Assembly (NCBI GenBank): GCA_963932145.1
Contig: OZ010613.1
Span: 44,729,841 to 44,793,840 of the forward strand
Reading direction: 5' to 3'
Source: Acanthosepion lycidas
Lineage: Eukaryota > Mollusca > Cephalopoda > Sepiida > Sepiidae
DNA: 64,000 bases
The notes beneath the pieces are model-generated. The model saw nothing but the letters and a program-made list of their open reading frames with translations. It made no database searches and had not been told where the DNA came from. How positions within the stretch are numbered: the stretch's first letter is position 1; each line of letters starts with the position of its first letter. Of the stretch, positions 22,990-34,149 are shown one piece after another. The position numbers and the translations under genes were made by a program.

Positions 22990-23739
22990 TCCTCAGTGGG
23001 TTCGATCCAAGCGTGCAACAACCACGCCAAGAACACATGGGACTCATAGGTTAATTAAATTTACAGCAGGCAAATTCAAAACCTTATAAAAATTTAAAAA
23101 CCTAAACTTTGTTTGAAAATATTCGAAAACTAAAAAAACATTTTCTTAAGTGATGACATCTTTAAAAAAAAAAACTAAATAAAATTTAATTCAGAACTTC
23201 TTTTCTATTGAATAGTTTCAACGTTTGTTTTTGTTTTTCTCTTGGATTTCAAAAAAAAAAAAAAAAAAAAGAAAACTTATATATTGCATTAAATCATTTA
23301 GTGATGCATTTAAAAAGTTACAAAGTTCGATTAATAAAATAAGATTTTTTTGTGACTACTAAAAACTAAAATGTTTGAAAATTTTTCAAACTAGAGACTG
23401 ATGATTTTTTTACGGAAATTAAGAAAAATATACATATTGAAATAAAATTAAACGAATCGTTAACTAACTAATATTGTGTGCAGGAATTCGAAACACGAAA
23501 ACAATCTTCTATTAACTTTGATATCGCTCTTAAATAAAAGAAAACAACATTCATTACATAAACAAACTAAAATGCTTCAATTCTTGTCAGACAATCTATT
23601 CAAAGTGACCGAAAAAAGAGCAAACACCTTAAGAAATGTTTTAAAAGTTAGGCATGGAAAATGAACGACTGTTGCTTATTTGTGTTGACCTGGGGGTATA
23701 CTTCTTAGTTACAAGAGAAACAAAACAAACGGGAGACTG

Positions 23740-23800
23740 TCTAGGCGTGCGCATGACGCCATTGTTTAAAGAGAGATAAGGCCTGACTTCCGGAATGCAA
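23740..23800 (-). promoter_or_regulatory. Candidate FBXL4 promoter: NRF1-, YY1- and ETS-like sites
   Basis: Within 46 bases are TGCGCATGACGC (23748-23759, one mismatch from an NRF1 core), GCCATTGTT (23758-23766, YY1-like) and ACTTCCGG (23786-23793, an ETS/GABP core). This spot is locally CpG-containing in AT-rich surroundings and lies about 760 bases upstream of the FBXL4 start codon. No TATA box or start site is evident. The call is inferred from motifs alone. Confidence 0.4.
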
Positions 23801-23999
23801 GGGGGTTAACTCATTTCATATGAAATATTTATCGTGTTGGCTCAGTGGAACAGCAACTGACTGATGATCAGAGAGGTTAAGATTGCAACAGACAGCACTA
23901 TCATCATAAGTGCAAAACTTGAAACTAAATTAGGTTGCTAATTAAGATTTGCATCAGAATTGTTTTTGTGAAAAATTTGATATTTTAATACCAATCAGT

Positions 24000-24350
24000 T
24001 ATGTGCCATGCATGATACACGCTTAGGCAATCATGTATCTTTTGATACATGACTGACGAGGCAGACTTTTTCCTACAGTAGATTGCCATTTCTTTCTACG
24101 GTAGATCAGTTGCCATCCAAGGCTATAGAATTCGGTCTGTCCTGCTATTTACACATAGCTGGGGGGAAGAAGAAGAGGATTCATACCTTTCCCAAGGGTA
24201 TTGATATTTACTTGACCCCCCCCCCCCACTGAGTCAGCCTTTTCCAAGGGTATTAGCACGTAAGTGAATGTAATAGATTCAACTGGAATTTGAAGTTGGC
24301 TTTCTGATTCGTCAATCAGAGCCGCTATCCATTATTCCACTGTGCCTCCT
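24000..24350 (-). mobile_element. tRNA-SINE, minus orientation
   Basis: The minus-strand version of the SINE at 13245-13556: 'gatacacgcttaggcaatca', 'gttgccatccaaggctata', 'gattcatacctttcccaagg', 'gccgctatccattattccac'. It contains a run of 12 C and a partial internal duplication of the 'cccaagggtatt' segment. Confidence 0.72.
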
Positions 24351-24892
24351 TTATTTTAATATATTTTTCTTTTCTTGCATGCATATAGATATTTACTCTG
24401 CTTAATTTAGACATGATGATAGTGAGACACCAAGTGAGGATTGAACTTACCATACTAGCATGTGATAATAGCTTACTAACAATTTCACTATGTGTATACT
24501 TGTGTAAGGTTGATGTAAAGGTTCTTATCATGTTTTAACAATATTTTTTTGTCATACCAATTCATAGCATTATTATGAGAACATCAAATTATTTTCCCTG
24601 AATTTCTTAGATCATCTTTCATGTAAACGTATTTCTTTATAAAAGATCATTTTTAGTTTAAGAAATGTTTCTATATCTTGAACTTTTTAGAAATTGCTGA
24701 CTATAATACAACTGCTATTTGACTCTCATCTGGGGTCCGCTGCTTAGGTGTTTTACTCTGTCAGTCAATCTTCCCTACCTAGGTTGTATTTTTGATCAGA
24801 GAAAGTCTTAAGTGAATCTGGTTGAAAGAGTGAAATGGGGTGAAGAAAAATAAACTGACTTTCAGAAGAGAAAACCAATTCTTCCTTCTAGA

Positions 24893-25070
24893 CTCTGATA
24901 TAAGAGAAAACCGGATATAAGAGAGATTTTCTCTGGTCCCGAATTAGAGCCATACTTACCTAAACAAAATAGACTAAACCCTGATATAAGAGAAACCCGG
25001 ATATAAGAGAAACCCGGATATAAGAGACTTCTCCGGTCCCCTACAACTCTCTTATATCCGGGTTACACTG
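24893..25070. mobile_element. pogo/Tigger-like MITE, copy 3, left end eroded
   Basis: The right end is intact (CTTATATCCGGGTTACACTG then TA); the left inverted end has lost its first bases. The unit 'cggatataagaga' and variants are repeated at least five times, with three in a row at about 24983-25027. Same orientation as copy 1. Confidence 0.8.
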
Positions 25071-25084
25071 TATATATAAAAATA

Positions 25085-25800
25085 TAAACAAATTCACCCC
25101 ATCCAAGGCAGTAAAGTCATTAAGACATTAAGATACAAGGTGTTACTGGTTGTGGAAGAATTAGAAAAGAAAAACATTAAAGGAGTAATCAGGAAGACAG
25201 CAGATAATGATTGGCATTGTATTTAAATTTTTGAAGATCGAAGTTGACTGGAAAGCATGGAGCTGGAAGAGCATCCCACAAGCGAGAAGTGCAAGAAAAA
25301 ACTGTTAGCATAGAACTTACAGTTAGATCTAGCCAACTCAACTGTAAATTGATGAGATCTTCTTACCAATCTAGTACTGCACTTAAATTCATAAAGTCTA
25401 GGTACCATAGTGAAGAGCTCATCTGAACAATTATTATGAAAGTATTTATAGAAAAGGTGCAGAGGATCAGCTTTACGGTGGTAGGAATGTGACTGAAGTC
25501 GAAATGCCAGGTCAAGGCCAATAATATTGCTGATTCTTCTTTGGATTTTATCAAGTATCTCTGAATATAAAGCAGGAGCACTGGTCCATATGTAGCAACA
25601 ATATACAAAGTGTGGATGATTGGTAGACTTAGAGATATGTAAGATAGATTCTGGAAAGAAAAATTGTCTACTACAACACAGTGAACCAACTTTCTTAGCA
25701 GAAGATCTAGCAATGTATTCAATATAGTCTCACTATTTCATGTCAGCCAAGAATCTTAGCCCAAGAAAGTGTATCAAATCACTCTCCTGGATGGTTGCAT
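25085..25800 (-). mobile_element. LINE 3' half, minus orientation
   Basis: Broken minus frames give LVHCVVVDNF, YIVATYGPVLLLYI (like LEYCCHIWSGAP.IYLEIL), LCTFSINTFIIIVQM, MVPRLYEFKCSTRLVRRSH and FTVELARSNCKFYANSFF, then a 3' UTR with 'tttactgccttggatggggt'. This is the C-terminal region of the Jockey/CR1-like LINE family also seen at 60640-62350. Confidence 0.75.
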
Positions 25801-27109
25801 CAGCCATGCTGATGGAAAAGTTTATTTATCAAGGATTACAGTTACATTCAGATTATTGTACAGAATTATTTATCAAGGATTACAGTTATCAGATTAACCC
25901 TACCCAATTCTGTAATTCTGTGGTCTACCTAAGTATGGCCAGTTTGTGAGTAAGTAGGTGTCAGTCTTATTCACAATTATAAGAGCAAAAGGACTGACCA
26001 TGACTGGCAATTGAAAGTCAGTTTAGAAATTTAAACAGGAAACTTTTGTCTTGGGTCTGCAGATAAAGTTGGTCTCCAACTTTTCCATTCAATCATCAGT
26101 CTGCAAACAAAAGATTTTTAGGTGAGGAAAAATTTCTTCATTTGACAAAATTTTTCTCAACAGTATCTTGCAAAGGGTGATAATAGGTAGTGAAAACTAC
26201 ATTTCATCCCAAATGTCTTTGTTTAACTGCTCCAAATTGGTAACTGGTAGTTGATTCAACAATTCAAACACGGAAATTTGGTCTTGGACTTGCAGACAGA
26301 TTTTGTCTTCCAAACTTAGTATTCAACACTCATTGATTAGTATGTCAACTACTCTTTTCCATTTCATCTTAACAGTCTATGCCTGACAGTCCCATCTTCA
26401 TAACTAGGTCCCTATATTTATTAGAAATATGTTTCTTTCAGGTGTCGGGTTACAAGTCAATTTGTATATGGGCATAACAGCAAAATTAGAGGAAGGGCTT
26501 TCATGATTTCATTCTCCAGCCTCTCACAGTTGAGGTTAGCCAAATTTTTGACTCCAATAGACAATCAAGGTAGAATGGCAAATAGTGTGAAAAAGTAACA
26601 AAATTCATAGCTGAATCTTGACCAGGGGATGGTTCAACTGATTTATTACAATTCTCATTTTTCTAGCACCAAATAAAAGTGAAGAGTGGTTGCTCCTTGT
26701 TTTCCTGGATACTAATAGCTGAAACACTTTTAAATCATGAATTCAATTTCTTAGCATTTTTGAATACTAATTCAATTTATTGTAATTAAATGCTTTTCAT
26801 TTCTTCACCAGCCCACTAGAAAAACCAGACCTTGGCATACTTCTGGTATGCTAGTAAAATCTAAACTACCTAGCTTATCTATCTAGCTTTTTCATGCCAA
26901 TTTCTCAAGTTAATTCCTATTCCAATGAGCACCAAGTATAGATTTACTCATTTGTAAGATCCACGCCAATAACTCTGTTAGTGACCAGATAAAGTATGTT
27001 GTATAGAGTGGTTATGCATGATTGACTGAGATCTGGTAAGAGATCTGGAAAATATGCTTTGTGTAGAATAATTTCCCCTCCCAGCTCCATAATCATCTGT
27101 AATAGAAAG

Positions 27110-27175
<66 letters not shown>

Positions 27176-28250
27176 CTGACCAATATTCCAGCATCTTTCA
27201 TGATGGATCATATGTAAAAGTTCCACTTGAGGTTTGGGTTGATTTTAACTCCCAAGAGGCGCCCAAGGCATGAGGCTTTCCTTGAGAACACCTGATCATC
27301 ACGATAAGTGAAAATTCTGCTTGGTGATGATAGAACATCACTTGTTTGGTTTTTAAGGCATTGAATGTGTTTCGCCATTTTTCTCCACTGTTATTGTCTG
27401 ATGCAAAATACAACCAAGTCACATGGCTGATAACGAAAACCTCATGGCATGTGACATTGAAGAGATACTCCACATATCTCACACTTAGATAGGTGAATTG
27501 CTTTGATATTTGGGTGCTTCACAATTTAATAGAAAAAATTTAATGGATTGTATTTCCATTTGTGTATCTCTGCTGAAATGTGACAAACAAACCATTTCTT
27601 AAATGAGGAATGGATTTCTAGTGAGGTTGTTTTGGTGATGCATCAACTTTGTTTGAATGTACTTTTTTTATATATATATAATTTTGTTTTGGGGTTACGA
27701 AGATACCATCAGCCCCACAATGAAAATATATAAATAACACGCAAATTATATACAAAATACAACACAAAAATAAGATACAACATAAGCAAAAATGATATAA
27801 TACTTTAATATACATTTCAGAGAAAAATTGTATATTTTAAAGAACATATGTATACAGAGATAAAAAGTTGGTAGCTCATGATGTGTCAGGAAGATGTCCC
27901 AGGACATCTGCTTTGTTTGGCAATTGAAAAGAAAGAAAATTTGTTTTCTTTATTTCAATTGACAGCAAAACGTCTGTTCTGATTCATAATAGGAGTTTTC
28001 AGTATTTATTTAACTATTTTTTTATCATCTAACTTTTTCTTTCTTTATTTTCAGTTGTCATTCTTATTTGTATTGTAAAGTAATTTTATTACTTAACTTT
28101 TAATTTTTCTTTCATTATTAATTATTTTGGTTTCATTCATACTCTTACATAGTCTAGTATTAAGGGTTAGAAGTTATTTAGTGATTTATTTGTTGCTATT
28201 GCTTTAGATTGTTTATAACAACCAAAATTTCATTTGAAGTTGATGCTGCA
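25801..28250. other. Intergenic, mostly unassigned
   Basis: Contains a (TA)n tract at 27112-27173 and two diverged direct copies of a segment with 'cttttgtcttgggtctgcag' (about 26030-26110) and 'aaatttggtcttggacttgc' (about 26265-26340). No gene recognised. Confidence 0.45.
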
Positions 28251-28264
28251 TATCAGGTTGGACT

Positions 28265-29102
28265 TGTTATGATAAGCATATGGTGGCAAAACAAAGAAGA
28301 AACAATGAAGATTTAAAGGAATAAACAATTGTATTAACATAAAATACAACAAATGATAAATCAGTGTAGATATCTCTTGTTGAAAAAAGAGATAAGTGGA
28401 GTTGTAAAAGGTGTCTGTTGAAGTGTACAGCAGTACAGGGAGGATGAGTTGTGACTTACTGGGGCAATAGCCTTTGGCAAGCTGTCTTTTGGAGATGGGA
28501 GGTAATTTTCCGCTGAAGTCTGTGAATCTGGGCCAAGATGCTGTCCAACTGCTGAAAATGTCCCTTTGATGGGTTTTTAAAAAAGAAAATACAATCAAAG
28601 AATCCGGATGTTTTAAATGCCCTGGATGGTCGTGCTGGTAGTTGACTGTTGGTCTTAGATGTGCCTGTGGTAGATGATAACTAGAGCAATTTGAGTGGTG
28701 CTGAAGGTTGATAGACAGTTGTGTATTGGGTTGGTACTAGCAATTGTAGCCCAGGCCAGATGGTAGTTGGTAACCAGAAGATGAAGATGAAACTGCTTGG
28801 GATGTGTTGAAGGATGATAGGCAGTCAGCAAAAGTCGATAGACAGTCGGTGTGTTGAGCTGGTACAAGCAGGCAGTCTTAGTTGAGGGTAGGCAGTTGAA
28901 ACAACAGTGATCCACAAGATGATGGACAGCAGGGACTGAAACCTGAATCACCAAGTGGACTGGCAGAAGACACGGTCAGTGGGAGTCAGTTGGTTGCTGA
29001 TTATTACTAGTGGCTGTTAGTCCATATACTACTAATCATTTTCTCCCCAGTCCGAGGAACGGCTGATTGCTGGTGGTTTTATGGTGTAGGAGTATTACAA
29101 CA
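28265..29102. repeat. Unclassified LTR-like or minisatellite-bearing block
   Basis: Starts TGTTATGATAAG and ends ATTACAACA, but the flanking pentamers (ggact, gcaca) do not match. The right part (28620-28980) carries imperfect repeats of 'gatagacagt' / 'ggtagttg'. Could be a degenerate solo LTR. Confidence 0.3.
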
Positions 29103-29402
29103 GCACAGGATTTTGATGCTACTTCCAATTATAAATGAAAGTCATAAAAATAACTCTGGTTTATGAATTATATGTTAATTGGTTATAATAAAACTAAGAC
29201 GAGGAAAGAAATAATATTGGTTTTGGATAACTAGCATAAAATGTCACCAAAACGATGTACAGAATTAATAAACCCAAACAAACTGTTCAAGGTTAAATTG
29301 AAAGAGTCAGTTTGCAGAAAAAAAAATAACAGAATAGCGCATCGCTATGATACTGTTGCGGGTGTGTGATGTGTGTTGGAAAGGAATAGAAGGTTTGAAT
29401 TA

Positions 29403-29482
29403 TTAGGTTTGTGCAAAAATAATGACGTTTTCTGACGTATTTTTTAACATCAAAAAACGTCATTATTTTTGCACCAACCTAA
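29403..29482. mobile_element. 80-bp mariner MITE, second copy
   Basis: Starts TTAGGTTTGTGCAAAAATAA and ends with the reverse complement of TTAGGTTGGTGCAAAAATAA; flanked by TA on both sides. It is 80 bases like the copy at 11111-11190, but its arms have several mismatches near the centre. Confidence 0.88.
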
Positions 29483-30228
29483 TATCAGAAGGCTTAAAAT
29501 TGTGTGTGTTCAATTATCTTCCAATCCACAACAATTAATACAAGACATAGAATAAAGATTCATAAACATCTTGTTTCAAAACGGAACTGAATTTATTAAT
29601 ATTTGATATACATGCATGAATACTGAGTGAAAAGGTTAGACAGAGTTGTGTCTCTTAGATTAGGTAATATTTGTACCTAAGTTCATAAAGTGAAAGTAAT
29701 TATTAAACTGTAGTTTAGAAGAATAAAGTTTCTTTAGCATGTTTGGAATTGTGTATTGTACAAGTTGGTAAAAGTTCAGAAGAGATTTCAGAGTTTGTAC
29801 TTGCGTGAATGTTGATAATTGTCTTTAACGTCTGACTGCAAAGGCTAAGACGGGAGTTCTTGAAGATTACATCTTGGTACTTGGTATAGCCATGAATTAG
29901 ACGTGAGAGAGAGAGAGAGTTTACATGTGTTTTGTTTTTATAATTTTGTTGTACCACGTGACAGGCTCAAATGGAGAACGCGGGAAAACAGATTTGTCAT
30001 GTGCAGGCGGTTTGATTGGTCGGAACTGACCAATCAGCAAGCTAGACTGAAGGTGATTAACCAATGAATGCTTGTTATATATTTCGTAAGATTGTGATGG
30101 TGAAAATTACAACAGGAATAGTGCATTTCCTAGCAGGGGTTAACTGGCTTGTTGTGGAAGATTCCATAATACACTTGAACTCTTGAAACTTTACCATTTA
30201 CTTTATCCTTCTGTATTATAATTGAGTA

Positions 30229-30963
30229 TGTAGGGGAATGAATGGTCTCAATTCAACCCATACACTTTTTACTTTACAAATGTGTAAGGAAATGAAAGGC
30301 AAACAAGAGAAACACCAAAAAGCTGTTTTCATAACAATCTTCAATTTACTGTATGACATACAAAACAATCAAGTGTGATTTTTATATAGTAATAGTTGTA
30401 ATAACACAGCAGAAGTTATTCACCTTTAATTGTTATTTGAATTAGTTAAGGCTTTAAGGAAAATATATTTTTTATCTGGACTCACAGAAGAGATTTCAGT
30501 TCATGAAATAATGGTAAATTCCAATGGAAAGAATGTTCTTTGATAAGAAGGCATTTTAGGGTGAAAATTCGGTGTAAGATGAGTTAAGAGATGCTCAATG
30601 TTCGTACGTACGTGTGTGCTGGTCTGTGTGCCTCATAGCGTCTTCTCATCAGGGACAGACGTAAAACTTCCCACTGAACTACATAGTTGTGGTTCTGAGA
30701 AAAACAGAAGAAAAACAGAAAAAATTGAAAATGTGTCCTTGTATTTATAATGTCATATGTCACGTGATAGGCTCGAAAAACATGGATTTTTGGCGGAAAT
30801 ATTTTCGTTGAGATCAGAATCTAGGTCGATACAATTCGGACGTAGTTGAAAATATAATATTAGGATTAATTGACGAATGAGGAGTCAAAGAAATAGTAAG
30901 GTAGGGTTTTAACTTTGTGATCCACTTTTTGCAGAGATTTTTGTCGACTGCAGTATATCTACA
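30229..30963. repeat. LTR-like repeat family B, copy 1
   Basis: Begins TGTAGG and ends CTACA. Shares with 33188-34080 the blocks 'caaacaagagaaa', 'tcacgtgatagg', 'attcggacg' and 'gtgatccnctttt', in the same order and orientation. No flanking duplication found. The start 'aattcaacccatacac' also resembles the starts at 43421 and 46908. Confidence 0.45.
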
Positions 30964-31131
30964 TAAGAAATGTATTGGAATCTTTTTTAACCAATGGAAT
31001 TAGTAAGATCACAAATAAAATATTTTTAAATTGAAGTAGGATACAAAAAGTATATAAAGATTTATTCTATATCTATTAATACTTTGTGCATTTTCTTTCA
31101 GTCAGTAAACAATGCCAATGATACTGATATA

Positions 31132-31905
31132 CTTGACTTGACTTGTATCGGTTCTCACCTGGGTCGGGTTGAACCGGCTTCATCCCGAGCAAGTACAGCA
31201 TCTTGGACCATCGCTGCCCACGCTTGCTGATCCTGAGCCAGGTCACACGAAATGGCAAGCCAATCGCGATTCCATCGTCAAAGACCGACTACTTGTGGAC
31301 CCGATGGTACTGCTAGGTCATCCTTGATTGTGCTAGCCCACATCCTCAGCAGCCCACCGACACGTTTTTGCCAGCCAGGAAGAGAAGGAGGGAGAAATAC
31401 ATCACGGATGAGCTCTCCCTCCGGGTGTCAAGCTGCGGGCCCGAACCATCGGAGACGATGCTGGAGCAGGACGGGTGGAAGAGGACGGAGACTCAGGCGA
31501 CGACGTAGAGTGGCTGTGGGCACACAATTGATTTGGTGGCATCGTAGAATGCAGCGAAGGCCATCGTTGTCGAACACTTCAAGACTCCTCAATGTGGCAG
31601 GGCAGTGGCAACGTGGTAGTGCCAGGGATATGCCGTCGGGAACTTTGGTTCCTCATAGGGACACCCAAGGTGGATTGGTCCAGCACCCAACGGTATTAGG
31701 GCTGCAACCTGGCTAAAGGGGCTCTGGTGAAAATCCAGGAGGTGTCTGTTCCGGCAACTGATGGCCTCGGGTCGCTCTGTCAATGCGTCTGTGGAAAATC
31801 TGTGGGAAACAGGGCGTTTTTTCCCTTTCTCTAGTGTAGGACTTGGGACCCTTCCCTTAATCAAATCTCAATGAATCTTCCTTTATGAGCGATACAACTA
31901 ACAAG
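31132..31905 (-). mobile_element. GC-rich non-LTR retro-insertion with 18-bp target duplication
   Basis: Both flanks carry gccaatgatactgatata (31114-31131 and 31906-31923), a perfect 18-base duplication. On the minus strand the insert ends in a short TCAAG repeat, like the microsatellite tails of RTE-type elements. Near that end a frame reads RWNRDWLAISCDLAQDQQAW then AAMVQDAVLARDEAGSTRPG and a stop, resembling the extreme C-terminus of an endonuclease/reverse transcriptase. The remaining 500 bases show no clear coding. It is 5'-truncated or non-autonomous; its GC content is far above the surroundings, and the perfect duplication indicates a fairly recent insertion. Confidence 0.72.
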
Positions 31906-32477
31906 GCCAATGATACTGATATAGTTGGGAAAAGAGCTGGTAAATGTAGTAAGCTGTAAGATAAAAAACAACTCTCCCAAGGAGAAGGCATTATGAACAA
32001 AGGATGGAAAATTAAAGCTGGAAACAAAACAGAAATAATAGTGAAAATAGTTTTTGAGTCCTCTTCTAATCTATAAAAATGTATTCTTTACTGTTAATTT
32101 TTTTACAGGTTATAATCAAATGAAAAAACACAATAAAACCGAAACTCCAATTCTTTGAGGGAAATAAATTTAGAAATGACCAAAGAAATCTAAGGGGAAT
32201 AACTCTGAATTTCGAAATATTGTGCATAGAAATATTGTAGTTTGTTTCAAGTAACAAATTACTGCTGGATAGTTTCAATTTCAAACAAATTACATTTGAA
32301 ACCGATTAATTCAAATAACTTCTGATACTAATGGTAGCAATTTTATTGTTTTTTTTTCTTTGGTATAAAAATATCGTATAACAAAGTCAAGATATATGCA
32401 GTGAGCCCACCTATGCGACGTACATTTCAAGAACCCGAGTAGATGTGTGAAACCTCAGGTCGTATCGATCCCTGTGT

Positions 32478-32481
<4 letters not shown>

Positions 32482-32529
<48 letters not shown>

Positions 32530-32530
32530 G
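32482..32530. repeat. (TA)n(CA)n microsatellite
   Basis: TA units pass directly into CA units. Confidence 0.95.
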
Positions 32531-32789
32531 CAGTGTGCGATGAGTAAATTGTCTTCATTTTATGTTTTTAATTTCGCGCATCCGCGTTCTTTGTTTTTGA
32601 TTTTGTCGATTGCACAATAGATACCGATTGGATACCGTCTGTGAGAAAAAGAGAACACCATGACGCAATTTACTCTGCCCAAAATTTGAAAATATTGTAC
32701 TGCTTGGCATTCGCGTTGGAAACTCCAATATGAACATTTCAGTGTGTTTGGGTGTTAATCTGATGACCATGCAAAGGATTCGGAAAGAG

Positions 32790-33190
32790 TTGGTTGTTGA
32801 GTCTCTAAATGGTGATTGAAAGTGTTTGGAATGATCACTAGAGATAGCGGCGTTATGACTTCATTCATGTTCCACAGGGCCACATTAAGTACCTTGAGGA
32901 GGTAGTGCTGCCCTGGGTCAAGAAGGTGGCTGCTTGAGAACCCTATGTCTGGCAAAAGGACTCTGCACCATGCCATACAAGCAGGAGTACCCAGTCATGG
33001 CTATCAGACAATTTCTATGACCACATTATTACCCCTTACATCTGGCCACCTAACTCCCTAGACTTTAACGCCCTTGATTATTATGTGTGCGGCACACTTG
33101 AGCAAGAGAGCAACAAAAGTTAAAACTCCTTCATACCAAAGATGAACTGAAGACAAGGATTATGGCAGCATTCACCAACAGGGACATTGT
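32790..33190 (+). pseudogene. mariner transposase C-terminal remnant
   Basis: At 32991-33122 the plus frame reads WLSDNFYDHIITPYIWPPNS then LDFNALDYYVCGTLEQESNK, the last catalytic block of a mariner DD34D-type transposase (usually WPP.SPD.NPLDYYVWG). The key SPD is changed to SLD and stops occur on both sides. Upstream (32800-32990) weaker pieces can be seen in shifted frames. It is cut at 33188 by a repeat. Confidence 0.78.
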
Positions 33191-34080
33191 AGTGGTATTG
33201 ACGGCATAAATCAACCCACACATTTTTTTTTTACTTTACGTATGTGTAAGCAAACAAAAAGCAAACAAGAGAAAGAACGCAAGAAAATAACTTTTCATAA
33301 CATGTACAATATTTATAATTTATAAATGACAACAGTTTTATGAGTTACTTCCCTTTGACTGGGCTAAAGTATTTACTACTAAACTATTTTTTTACCTGAG
33401 CTCACAAAAAGCTGAATTATCTTGTCGTTCAAAATGTTCACTGAAAGAGAGTTTAAAGAATCTTGTAAAGCTGAAAATAATGTCTAATTTGTTTTCGTTG
33501 CTCGTAAAAAGTATTGTTCGTAATTGTTTGTAGTTAAGTTTTTAGTAAGATTCAATAACGTAATTGAATAGTTACTTAGTAAGTTGCAGAAGTTGGTGAG
33601 TGAGTTGTTTGGTTGATATTTTAGCTTGAATTACAGAGAAGTTATTTCGTGTTAAAGAACTTGAGATTCTAACTTTGTACTTCGCTGCAGTAATGATACA
33701 AGCGCCGTGAACTCGTTTAGCAAATGCTAGTCGTCGTAAATTCTCACTGACTGGGTTCGCTCGTATCTTCAATTTATGTTTTTTAATCACGTGATAGGAT
33801 CCTGAGAGCATTGTTTTTTCGTCAGGTCAAAAACTAGGTTGATGTTATTCGGACGGAGTGGTGAGCAGGTAAATTGTTTTTTTAATATTTGTTAACCACA
33901 CAGAAAGCGCCTTACAAAACTCAGTCTGGAGCCTGATATGTTTTTGCATTGCTTATTGAGAACAATGTACGTGAAGATACACGAGATAATTTTAATATTT
34001 ATTGTCCAATGAGAAGTTCAGGTTTTCAGAAACGTGTATGAAGCTGTGATCCGCTTTTAGCACGAAAATCAACATTGATG
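33188..34080. repeat. LTR-like repeat family B, copy 2
   Basis: Begins TGTAGTGG and runs parallel to 30229-30963 with moderate divergence. The right boundary is uncertain (near 'aatcaaca', 34065-34075). It directly truncates the mariner remnant. Confidence 0.42.
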
Positions 34081-34109
34081 AAAAAGTGGTAGCGGAATGC
34101 TAAAACATC

Positions 34110-34110
<1 letters not shown>

Positions 34111-34144
<34 letters not shown>
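34111..34144. repeat. (TA)n microsatellite
   Basis: Followed by 'gttaaacctagagagccag' and a segment ending 'cggatcgtcagg', which resembles the sequence beside the TA tract at 38315. Confidence 0.9.
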
Positions 34145-34148
<4 letters not shown>

Positions 34149-34149
34149 A

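Noticed and set aside
28265..29102. Solo LTR call on TGTTAT...ACAACA ends
   Set aside because: Flanking pentamers do not match and there is no second copy to define the ends; kept only as an unclassified block.
31252..31716. 154-codon plus-strand open frame rich in Arg and Ser
   Set aside because: It lies inside the GC-rich minus-strand retro-insertion; its composition is that of an antisense frame and it resembles no protein.
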